Positions 13,864-21,140 of a stretch of 21,140 bases of DNA are shown piece after piece (the first letter of the stretch is position 1; the number at the start of each line of letters is the position of its first letter). The stretch spans positions 1 through 21,140 of IMG/VR virus record IMGVR_UViG_3300031629_000101; one strand, written 5' to 3'. The notes under the pieces were generated by a model. The model did not search any database and was not told the origin of the DNA. It saw nothing but the letters and a program-made list of their open reading frames with translations. The position numbers and the translations under genes are program-made. This DNA is from a virus.

Positions 13864-15357
13864 CTATGCATCTTGAAATAAGAAGAAGTTGTTTGCACCT
13901 AAAGTACATACAGCTCTTTCAGAAAGGAAGTTAACTTCCATTGCATCAAGATCGTTAGTTCTTGCACCACCAGCAGAACCAGTAATCCAAGTTTTGTAAC
14001 GTCTGTCTTCAGTTTCTGAAGCTCTATAACGAACATGTAAGAAAGGACGCTTAGCGTTCTTACCTAAGATTTGATCGTAAACTGTAGTTGAACCAGCAGG
14101 AACTAAAAGTCCGTTGATTTTTCCAGCTTCAAGACCACCCCTCATTGTAGGATCGTTTAAGTATTTCCAGTCAGACTTGTAGAAATCATAACCTCTACGG
14201 AATCCTGTGAAACCTAAGTTCAACGCCATATCCTTATCATTGTCAAAAAGACCATAAGATGTTCCACCCGCTCCATAAGAGTTTTGAGCAGCTAACATAT
14301 CGTCGATATCGAATGAGAATTGTCTGTTAACAAAGATTACGTTTTCTTCAATAGCACCTTGCTTATCAAGTCTTTGAATCACTTGATCAAACTGAGCTAA
14401 AGTTGTTGGGTTTCCACCACCGAAAACATTTCCTCTATTTCCTACTACGTGGAAGATACCGTCAGAACCTGAAAGGTTTGCTGCACCTGCACCAACTCCT
14501 ACACCTTGTAAGAAATCTGCTGCACCAGAAGCTGCTGCTGCTGGAACTGCTTCCACCATAGCTGTTTCTAAGTAATCTTCAAAACGAAGTCTTGTATCGT
14601 GTTCAGATTTCAAATACCATAGGTATCCAGTTGCACCGTTTTCACCTGTAACTTCAATCCATCCAATTTGAGCCATGTCAGAACCAGAAACAGAATATTT
14701 GTCCTTGATAATAATTGGCTTGTTGTCGAAGATAAAGTCATCAGACTCATTAGAACCTACCATTCCGTTAGTTCCTTTTGCGAACTCAGAACCATAGATA
14801 AAGATATCACAACTTGTATTTGCTACTACCGCTTGTCCACCTGCATCATAATACGCTACCGTAAAAGTCCCTGGCGCTGCTGGCGTCGGAGCTGTTTTGA
14901 TAATCGCTTTATTTTGCAATGTAGATCCTGGCGTGTTGTCAGAAATCATTACAGTCTGTCCTACTCTAAGCGTAGCTAAAGTACCAGAATTGGCATTTAG
15001 TTGCGGGTTAAAGTTAGTAGGGTTGTTTGCTCCTACTCCTGGAGCTGCTCCAATCCCTGGAATTGTCCAAATACCGTCAACTGCTGCTGCTGCTGATGCA
15101 GAAGTACAAGATTGGTATTTAGTGTGTAACCTTCCTTGCTCAGCCCATTTGATAAGGTCAGAGTTAGAAGGCATTTCAGCACCTACCATTCTTAAGAATG
15201 ATGCTACTGATCTATTTCCATAACGTTCAAATTCTTTTTCGTAAGTATCAGGAAGATACTGATTCAAAAAATCAAAGTTAGTGATATAGTTTGTTGATAA
15301 TGGAGTTTGTTGCGCACTTGGCTGCAAGTCAAATCCTGGTGTTAAATTTACTGCCAT
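13864..15357 (-). CDS. Major capsid protein (HK97-fold type), 497 residues
   Basis: Length, position after a scaffold-like gene and sequence pattern fit a tailed-phage major capsid protein. The N-terminal arm (1-60) includes FLNQYLPDTYEKEFERYGN. Residues 130-170 form a beta insertion (RVGQTVMISDN then FTVAYYD), followed by IYGSEFAKGTNGM (about 187-199). The C-terminal core has FTGFRRGYDFYKSDWKYLND, then KINGLLVPAG, RPFLHVRYRAS, WITGSAGGA and the end AMEVNFLSERAVCTLGANN. These match, from memory, capsid proteins of marine Bacteroidota podophages. The gene ends in TAG, and a strong terminator follows. The start ATG at 15357 has an A-rich leader without Shine-Dalgarno and lies 15 bases past the scaffold TAA. 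No head-maturation protease gene is visible nearby. Confidence 0.88.
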   Translation of the reverse strand: MAVNLTPGFDLQPSAQQTPLSTNYITNFDFLNQYLPDTYEKEFERYGNRSVASFLRMVGAEMPSNSDLIKWAEQGRLHTKYQSCTSASAAAAVDGIWTIPGIGAAPGVGANNPTNFNPQLNANSGTLATLRVGQTVMISDNTPGSTLQNKAIIKTAPTPAAPGTFTVAYYDAGGQAVVANTSCDIFIYGSEFAKGTNGMVGSNESDDFIFDNKPIIIKDKYSVSGSDMAQIGWIEVTGENGATGYLWYLKSEHDTRLRFEDYLETAMVEAVPAAAASGAADFLQGVGVGAGAANLSGSDGIFHVVGNRGNVFGGGNPTTLAQFDQVIQRLDKQGAIEENVIFVNRQFSFDIDDMLAAQNSYGAGGTSYGLFDNDKDMALNLGFTGFRRGYDFYKSDWKYLNDPTMRGGLEAGKINGLLVPAGSTTVYDQILGKNAKRPFLHVRYRASETEDRRYKTWITGSAGGARTNDLDAMEVNFLSERAVCTLGANNFFLFQDA

Positions 15358-15372
15358 TTTGAATGTTTTAAA

Positions 15373-16554
15373 TTAATTTTTTTTACTACTTCTAATTTTG
15401 AGTCCTCTACCATTTTCGTGTCTATCATTACTACTTACAGGGCGTATCTTCATTCCGTCTTTTGAAACAGATTGAGAAGCTGATCTAACATCCATATTAA
15501 TGTTCTTAGACTTTCTAGAAACATCATCTACAGTATTAGCTACACCTTGGTCATAGAAATATTGAGCAAATTTATCAGGATTCATTGCCACTGACAATGC
15601 CTTGTGATAACCTACCGCGTCTGTTATTAAACCATCTTTATCCAAATATTTACCAATAAAATTGCCAACATTTGATTGAACGTTTTTCAACTCTTCCGCA
15701 GTACCAGGTTTAAAGGTGAATTTGTTATCAGACACATTGAAATCAAAACCTTTGAAATCACTGTTAAACACACTGTTTGTTTTGTCTACAAAAAACTCTT
15801 GCTTCTTCCTGTTTTGTTCTTCTACGCTTTTAGATTCCTCTATGTAACTCTTATAAGCATCAAGGCTTTTTTCCTGATCTTCGGATAATGCACCCCCACT
15901 TGACTCAAGAGGAATGTTGTACTTATCTTTCTCGTCATTTAAAAACTTCTTCGCCTTAGCGAGTTCGCGTTTTTTCGCTAACTGAACTTTCTTAATCTCT
16001 CTCGGTTCATCTAATTCCTCATCGAAACTAAACTTATCCTCAATTAGATCTTGAATGTCTATTTCGTCCAACCCATCTTCGGTTGACGCGTAATAGTTAG
16101 CAAGTACAACATCATCGTCCATTCCCTCAATATCCTTTTGCAAATTGTAAAAGTCACTGATTCCACGCCCGGTATCTTGTTTATACTTTAAATATGCAGA
16201 TACGTCTTCTGGTAACTCAACGTTTGCCTCTTTTTCCGCAAACAGTTCATCAATAGAATTTATATCTTTATCATACCTATTCTTTATATAAGAAAGAATG
16301 TCATCTTCCTTTAATTCCTGTGGTTCTTCTGCAAGTTCTTCAACTTCCTTTACCAATCCACTTATTTCCTCTCCTTCGTTTCCTTCGTTTCCGTCAGTTA
16401 ATGTATCTAATCCGTTTCTAAGATCTACGCGATCTACACCATCATCTTTAGGTGATGGATCCGCAAACTTCTCTTCATGTTTTTTTAACATTTCTGTTTC
16501 AACTTCCACTCGAGACTTCTCTTCTTTAGTTACTTCTTTTACTTGAAATTCCAT
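15373..16554 (-). CDS. Probable capsid scaffolding protein, 393 residues
   Basis: The protein is highly charged and soluble with no enzyme motif. The N-terminal two-thirds is strongly acidic (for example VKEVEELAEEPQELKEDD near 68-85, and DEELDEPREIKK near 177-188) and rich in helix-forming residues. The last ~40 residues are basic and Ser/Arg/Lys-rich (KDGMKIRP, GRGLKIRSSKK). An acidic helical body with a basic C-terminus that docks on the capsid, encoded directly before the capsid gene, is the usual profile of scaffolding proteins (P22 gp8, T7 gp9 and crAss-like counterparts). It starts 39 bases after the portal gene. Scaffold is the best reading, but sequence alone cannot exclude a different head-assembly protein. 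Confidence 0.72.
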   Translation of the reverse strand: MEFQVKEVTKEEKSRVEVETEMLKKHEEKFADPSPKDDGVDRVDLRNGLDTLTDGNEGNEGEEISGLVKEVEELAEEPQELKEDDILSYIKNRYDKDINSIDELFAEKEANVELPEDVSAYLKYKQDTGRGISDFYNLQKDIEGMDDDVVLANYYASTEDGLDEIDIQDLIEDKFSFDEELDEPREIKKVQLAKKRELAKAKKFLNDEKDKYNIPLESSGGALSEDQEKSLDAYKSYIEESKSVEEQNRKKQEFFVDKTNSVFNSDFKGFDFNVSDNKFTFKPGTAEELKNVQSNVGNFIGKYLDKDGLITDAVGYHKALSVAMNPDKFAQYFYDQGVANTVDDVSRKSKNINMDVRSASQSVSKDGMKIRPVSSNDRHENGRGLKIRSSKKN

Positions 16555-16593
16555 TTGATTTAATTTTTATAAAGTTAATACTATTTAATTTAA

Positions 16594-19029
16594 TTATCTT
16601 GGGTTAAATTCAGATAGATCAAAACCATCTAAACTATCCTCATTAGACTCAAAAGAAATAGAAGGTAAATTACGTTTTCTCTGCTCAATCATTCTTGATT
16701 GATTAGAAGACTGTTTATTTAACCTGTTATTTTTCTCCTCTTCTCGGTTCTGTTCTCTAGTGTCCAATTGACTTTCCGTTACTCCTTGTAATTGCATTTG
16801 ATAGTTAAACTCCACTTCCATTAACTTAGTTTTCAACTGAGCCTCCATTTGCATTTTCTGAATTTCCATCTGGCTTTGAGCCGTCATAGTCTCCATCTTA
16901 GCTGCGGATGTCGCTTGTGTTATTTGCATTTGCTGCATTGCTGCTGCCTCTTGAGCTTGCATTTGCTGTTGCGCTTGCATCTCTTGAGCTTGCATTTGCT
17001 GCGCCTGCTCTTTTTCTTCTTTCTGCTTACGCTTAAGTTTTAGTAACTGGTTAGCCATTTTTAGATTATTGATTTCTCGAATATCTATAGCGTCTTCTAA
17101 ACTTATATTTTGCTGAGATAAAGCCATTTGAATATTCTGCTCAAGCATTGCTTTTTCTTCCTCATCAGGAGACATTTCAATAAAGATCCCGAAATCATAT
17201 AGATATAGATCTTTTATGTCCTCAATAATTTGAAGATTATATTTACCAATCTGCATCGCAAATTCATCTTTGAAGTCTGCATACTCTAGTATGTCAGCCA
17301 TTCTAATTGATAAACATTCCGCTAAACTTCGTGTCATATATAAGCTTGCTTGCAAAATATGTCTTGTTGCTGTATTTGAATTTAAAGCAGCTAACTTATT
17401 AATACCAACCAATGAATTAGGATCTGGCATACTACCATCACGCGCTTCATTTAGTCCAGTAACCGATCTAATCATATCTAAATAATGATTATAGTTACCA
17501 ATTAGCATTTGCATTTTATTAGCTCCACTACTTGCGGTTAACTGTGTAATAGGAACCTTTGCATTATTGTACTCGCCATCTTGCGTATAGCTACGACCAA
17601 CAACACTACCTGTTTGAAAATACAAACGTAATGCGTCTTCCGGAGTATATGCAGCACCAGTACCTAGATCCACTTCATTAAGCCCATCAGCATCAATAAA
17701 GACACCATCTGGAACTAAACGTGAAACTACTTGTTGAATTTTTAAGTGAGTCATTTGAATTAAATCCGCGAATGGGATCATTCTACGAACTAAAGACTCT
17801 ACTGCTCCTTTGTACATTCGTGGAGCGCACGCAATATAATTTGGTCTAGCATACTGATTAGCGGACTTTGGACGAACCATATTCTCACTCAATTTCCATT
17901 GAAGAACAATATTAGTACCCATCACCATTATACCATCATACCATACATCTATTCTTTTTTCTACTTTTTTAAACTTCGCCTCCTCTTGCATTTCTGCTGT
18001 TGGATTAAACTCATCATCTTTCTCAACGGTCTTAAAAGTTCCGTCAGCCATTTCTTTTTTCTTATAAACAAAAGAATGTGTAGATTTATAGTTGAAGTAT
18101 AGTAATGTTGCAGTGTCTCTACTAAACATACTATCATTGTAAGCTTGCGCTCCATCATAGTATTGCGCCCAGTCTTGACTGTACTTAGAAACCTCAAGTA
18201 GATCTGCATTTGTTAATGAAGGATCGATTTTAATCAACTCTCCAATTGGCACAGTTTTAATCTCTCCCCAATAAAAATTATCTTTAAAATAAGGATCTTC
18301 AGTATAACTATATACCACATTAGCTGGATCCACATATTCAACCTGAACCCCAGTTCCTTGTAGAAACATGTGTTTACACATTCCTATTCCCAGAACCGTC
18401 TGATCATAGTCAACTCTTTTTCTTGTATCTGCATAATGGTTTTCATCCAACAAAGTATTAATCGCTACTTCTTCAGCGATCTCAATTGCTGGCTTGAATT
18501 TCATTTGCATGTATAACTCTAACTCTTCATCGTTTCCTGGAAGTTCCTCTTCTTTTACACTGAAGACAGGAATACCAAAATCCTTTTCAAGTTGTTGTAA
18601 CAGCGGTGCAGCAACCATATCAGCCTGTACCATATCTTGAAACGTATTTCTTTTTTCAGCAGACATTGCATCTTGCGCATACGCTTTAATTTTAAAAAGT
18701 CTATCAGACATTCCGTTCACTACGATATCCACAAACTTTGGGATAATAGGAACTGGGGTCCAATCCAAATTTAAATGACTTAAGTCACCATTAATTGATA
18801 TTTCGTCCTTATACTTAGCAATAGACTGTTCACCCCTTGCATATAGCCTTAATCGATTGAAGTCGGCCCATTGATTATAAAACCTACACGACCCGCTATC
18901 CTTACGAAACCATTCATATTGTATTGCCTGCCCAACCTGTAATCCAAACTCTATTGTGTCTTTAACTTTATCTGACGCGAATTGATCGGGAAAAGCAGCA
19001 GAGTTAACTTGTATTTTTACATCTTTCAT
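16594..19029 (-). CDS. Portal protein, 811 residues
   Basis: The gene directly follows the terminase. Its N-terminal pattern suits podovirus portals of Bacteroidota phages: RLYARGEQSIAKYKDEISIN (about 60-79), then HLNLDWTPVPIIPKFVDIVV and NGMSDRLF (about 84-110). The middle has YAVTEDP-like loops and MIPFADLIQMTHLKIQQVVS. The C-terminal 146 residues change character: a Gln/Met/Ala-rich coiled coil (about 666-760), then a polar tail ending FDLSEFNPR. It forms the dodecameric DNA gate at one vertex and docks terminase and neck rings. The ATG at 19029 abuts the terminase TAA with no spacer, so translational coupling is likely. The length (~811) is typical of crAss-like portals as I recall them. 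Confidence 0.88.
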   Translation of the reverse strand: MKDVKIQVNSAAFPDQFASDKVKDTIEFGLQVGQAIQYEWFRKDSGSCRFYNQWADFNRLRLYARGEQSIAKYKDEISINGDLSHLNLDWTPVPIIPKFVDIVVNGMSDRLFKIKAYAQDAMSAEKRNTFQDMVQADMVAAPLLQQLEKDFGIPVFSVKEEELPGNDEELELYMQMKFKPAIEIAEEVAINTLLDENHYADTRKRVDYDQTVLGIGMCKHMFLQGTGVQVEYVDPANVVYSYTEDPYFKDNFYWGEIKTVPIGELIKIDPSLTNADLLEVSKYSQDWAQYYDGAQAYNDSMFSRDTATLLYFNYKSTHSFVYKKKEMADGTFKTVEKDDEFNPTAEMQEEAKFKKVEKRIDVWYDGIMVMGTNIVLQWKLSENMVRPKSANQYARPNYIACAPRMYKGAVESLVRRMIPFADLIQMTHLKIQQVVSRLVPDGVFIDADGLNEVDLGTGAAYTPEDALRLYFQTGSVVGRSYTQDGEYNNAKVPITQLTASSGANKMQMLIGNYNHYLDMIRSVTGLNEARDGSMPDPNSLVGINKLAALNSNTATRHILQASLYMTRSLAECLSIRMADILEYADFKDEFAMQIGKYNLQIIEDIKDLYLYDFGIFIEMSPDEEEKAMLEQNIQMALSQQNISLEDAIDIREINNLKMANQLLKLKRKQKEEKEQAQQMQAQEMQAQQQMQAQEAAAMQQMQITQATSAAKMETMTAQSQMEIQKMQMEAQLKTKLMEVEFNYQMQLQGVTESQLDTREQNREEEKNNRLNKQSSNQSRMIEQRKRNLPSISFESNEDSLDGFDLSEFNPR
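16948..17001. repeat. 33-base direct repeat inside the portal gene
   Basis: Two identical 21-base units at 16948-16968 and 16981-17001 are spaced 33 bases apart, and related partial copies flank them. They encode two 11-residue copies of a QQMQAQE-like unit in the portal coiled coil. An 11-residue period fits a hendecad coiled coil. Repeat slippage could change the length of this arm without breaking the frame. Confidence 0.8.
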
Positions 19030-21140
19030 TTATCTAAGTAATTGGCTAACAGAATCTGTATTATTATATCTAGCAAAGTTAATGCTTATTTTCGATTTTT
19101 CTTTAGTCGGGGTATATAGGTGTTTTTGATTAGCCATTATAGCTAACCCAGTACTTATAGACGCATCGAACTTGGTTCTATTGTTTATATCAAATTTCGC
19201 CCAATCCTCCAGAGTCCTATGAAAATGCATTACTCCCATATCATCTTGATCTCTATAAGATCCCTCCATATCTAACCCAACATGTTTTTCTATATATGAT
19301 TCAATCGCAGAAGCATGAGATTGTTTAACGTCCTCACTTGAATTTGGAATCCCACCTAATTCTCTCTCTGTTTTTGATAATTTATTAAAAGTCTTATCCG
19401 GTCTATTTATACTGTACCCTCTATAGCCTCTGTTTTTTAAATGATACAATAGCCTTGGTTTATTATTTTCACATAAAATAGGCATTCCATAAAATACTAT
19501 AGCCATTAAAACTTCTTCAAAAAATATCTCTGCCGTTTGAGGGCGAGCGATATATTCTAAGAAAAACTCATTACTCGGTGCGTTATCCATATTGAATTTC
19601 GTCAATCCATGTAAAGAACCGTTAGACCCTTTACCAACAACTACACCAGAAATGTCATAAGAATCACATCCAAAAGTCCCAACATGTTCATTGCCAGGGT
19701 ACTTCTTTCCGTTTTTCGTTATAACATTATTTTGCAATGCTCTTTCAGGTAACCAAGTTACAAAAAATCTTCCTCTTTTATTAGGCGTCCATATTACCTT
19801 AGTATCCTTAATTCCATTCTCCCAAGAAAATGACCCTTGTGTCACATATCTATCGGTAATTAAAGAATCGTTGTAGTCAATTTGCTGATATATTTTAGTA
19901 AGATTAAAGATCGATTGCTTGCTTTCATCCCTAAAAGCATGAGACTCCGTTCTAGGAAACTGTCTATAAAATTCATTTAAAGCATCTGGATCTTGTTTTA
20001 AAGAATCTACTTCATTCTCCCAGTAATTTATAGCTCCCTGAATAATAGGCTCATTGTCAATTCCTATCACTGGTTTATCAGGTGTTCTAAGAACAGGCAT
20101 TCCAAAGCGATCTATAAACCCCTCCATATTCCATTCCATAGGGATAAACAAACTATACAACCCACTTTTTGTCTGGCCATTTGAATTACGAACAGTACAG
20201 CTAGAATCGTTATATAATTTCTTGAAGTTGCTACCTCCTTTATCTAAAGCATTTGATGTTGATCCCATCATACACTTACCAATAACTCTACTACCTAAAC
20301 GTAGACATGTCTTTGTAACACGCCAGTTGTTTAAGATATTCTCAGGCTTCTCCCATTTACCACTCTCATCATGTAGTAGTAGCTGTAATTTCTCCCCATC
20401 ATAGGAGTTATCTGAAGTATTCTTCCAGTCAATCGTGGTATCTAATCCTTCAAGCTCCTGCTCTTCGGTTAGGTACATATTTTTTTTAGTAATCTTAGAT
20501 GCTGGAACCCTATACGCTAATTCCGTTTTAGGTTTATCCATACCATCTTGGATAGGTTTAAAAAAGAAAGGGTAGTTATTTGAGATAGGAACAATCTTGT
20601 CTGTAAACATTTTCTTTGCATCCGAACCTGTTTTAGATAAAATACCTATACGAGCATCTTTTGTGATCGTACCTGTATTCACTCCTTCACAGGACGCCAT
20701 GAATGAAAATCCAGAACGTCTGATCTTTAGATAATCTAATCCAAAGCTTCTCTTGTCCGCTTTACAGGCTTCCCAGAAAATATAAAAAATTCTATTTGCT
20801 TCTCTAAAATCAGGTAGACCTATATCGATTTTAGTCCATTGAAGGTACATATAGTGAGTACCTGTAATATACGAAGGAGTTCCGTTATTCATAAACCAAC
20901 GCCCCTGCTCCCTGTAATTAAATTCATTTTCTACATAATCTACCCACTGGTTTTTAAAAGTAGCTGGGGTGCTATGCCACTGGAATATAGACTTTATTCT
21001 TTTTAGTTCTTTAGGAAGTATTTTTGGCTCCCAATACTGCTGATCTTTTTTATCAGATCTTTTCAATATATCTTTAGGGACTTTAGGAAGAGCAATATTT
21101 AAACCACTAATATTTATTATCTGACCAATTTCTCCGGTCT
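19030..21140 (-). CDS. terL: Terminase large subunit (packaging ATPase/nuclease), 5' end outside window
   Basis: The gene packages DNA into the prohead through an ATPase and a nuclease domain. In the visible 702 residues the parts are in order. An YITGTHYMYLQW segment is near 90-101. An Arg-Arg-Ser-Gly-Phe-Ser deviant Walker A is at 140-145, LLLHDES (Walker B, catalytic D257/E258) follows, and coupling motif GSTSN is at 292-296. The RNase H-like nuclease has GCDSYD (D492), ILCENN (E557) and KFDASISTGLAIMA (D658). The frame stays open to the right edge, adding 24 codons beyond a TTG at 21066. That TTG is therefore probably internal, and the true start lies outside. It ends in TAA against the portal ATG. 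Two-domain TerL is certain by motif order; kinship to crAss-like TerL is likely. Confidence 0.93.
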   Translation of the reverse strand, partial: TGEIGQIINISGLNIALPKVPKDILKRSDKKDQQYWEPKILPKELKRIKSIFQWHSTPATFKNQWVDYVENEFNYREQGRWFMNNGTPSYITGTHYMYLQWTKIDIGLPDFREANRIFYIFWEACKADKRSFGLDYLKIRRSGFSFMASCEGVNTGTITKDARIGILSKTGSDAKKMFTDKIVPISNNYPFFFKPIQDGMDKPKTELAYRVPASKITKKNMYLTEEQELEGLDTTIDWKNTSDNSYDGEKLQLLLHDESGKWEKPENILNNWRVTKTCLRLGSRVIGKCMMGSTSNALDKGGSNFKKLYNDSSCTVRNSNGQTKSGLYSLFIPMEWNMEGFIDRFGMPVLRTPDKPVIGIDNEPIIQGAINYWENEVDSLKQDPDALNEFYRQFPRTESHAFRDESKQSIFNLTKIYQQIDYNDSLITDRYVTQGSFSWENGIKDTKVIWTPNKRGRFFVTWLPERALQNNVITKNGKKYPGNEHVGTFGCDSYDISGVVVGKGSNGSLHGLTKFNMDNAPSNEFFLEYIARPQTAEIFFEEVLMAIVFYGMPILCENNKPRLLYHLKNRGYRGYSINRPDKTFNKLSKTERELGGIPNSSEDVKQSHASAIESYIEKHVGLDMEGSYRDQDDMGVMHFHRTLEDWAKFDINNRTKFDASISTGLAIMANQKHLYTPTKEKSKISINFARYNNTDSVSQLLR

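Noticed and set aside
3410-13866. Alternative genetic code with TAG read as Gln, known in some crAss-like phages
   Set aside because: TAG ends the capsid gene right before a terminator, the 94-residue gene before another terminator, and the 274-residue gene before a promoter-like element, so TAG works as a stop here.
14897-15223. Plus-strand open frame of 108 codons in the capsid region
   Set aside because: It is antisense to the major capsid gene and its composition mirrors the capsid codons.
17961-18209. Minus-strand 82-codon open frame inside the portal gene
   Set aside because: It is an alternative frame within a clearly coding gene, with a low-complexity product.
20054-20404. Plus-strand open frame of 116 codons
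   Set aside because: It is fully antisense to the ATPase part of the terminase gene, with no independent support.
21064-21066. TTG as the start codon of the terminase gene
   Set aside because: The frame continues open for 24 more codons to the window edge without a stop, so the TTG is more likely an internal Leu and the gene is cut by the window.
1-21140. Search for integrase, tRNA, CRISPR arrays, insertion sequences or defence genes
   Set aside because: None was seen; every long reading frame on the minus strand is accounted for by the virion module and one GNAT-like gene.

Overview
The window is the virion-assembly block of a tailed double-stranded DNA phage, probably a short-tailed (podovirus-type) phage of a Bacteroidota host and plausibly related to the crAss-like or marine flavobacterial podophages. 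Three observations support the host guess. The DNA is AT-rich. Start codons follow A/T-rich leaders with no visible Shine-Dalgarno sequence. Three intergenic gaps carry TAnnTTTG, the -7 element of the Bacteroidota primary sigma factor. The virus-type guess rests on family-like sequence patterns in the terminase, portal, the 1601-residue tail protein and its two upstream ring/adaptor-like proteins. I see no tail-tube, tape-measure or baseplate genes. No database search was possible, so names rest on motifs, length and gene order.

All 15 genes lie on the minus strand, so transcription runs from high to low coordinates. Reading that way: large terminase (open at the right edge), portal, probable scaffold and major capsid protein form a head block that ends in a strong terminator (13818-13847). 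Next is one unrecognised 254-residue gene, then a second terminator (12972-12999). A small insulated cassette follows, with a promoter-like element, a leader hairpin, two paralogous ~95-residue proteins and a third terminator (12256-12292).

A new promoter-like element (12243-12258) then precedes the neck and tail block: a 321-residue ring/adaptor-like protein with a probable inserted beta module, a 307-residue tail-tubular/adaptor-like protein, the 1601-residue muzzle or stabilisation protein, and two accessory tail proteins of 417 and 274 residues. An exact 16-base copy of that element sits only 6 bases before the start of a GNAT-like acetyltransferase gene. After it come two probable ejection (internal virion) proteins and the first 90 codons of another gene that runs off the left edge.

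The genes work together as a packaging motor, capsid, neck and tail, and injected-protein set. The four segments divided by terminators and promoters suggest that transcript dosage sets protein stoichiometry. No integrase, tRNA, CRISPR array or insertion sequence is visible. There is no gene-free stretch over 300 bases; the longest is 116 bases and holds a terminator, a promoter-like element and a hairpin. TAG is used as a normal stop, so there is no sign of the TAG recoding found in some crAss-like phages.
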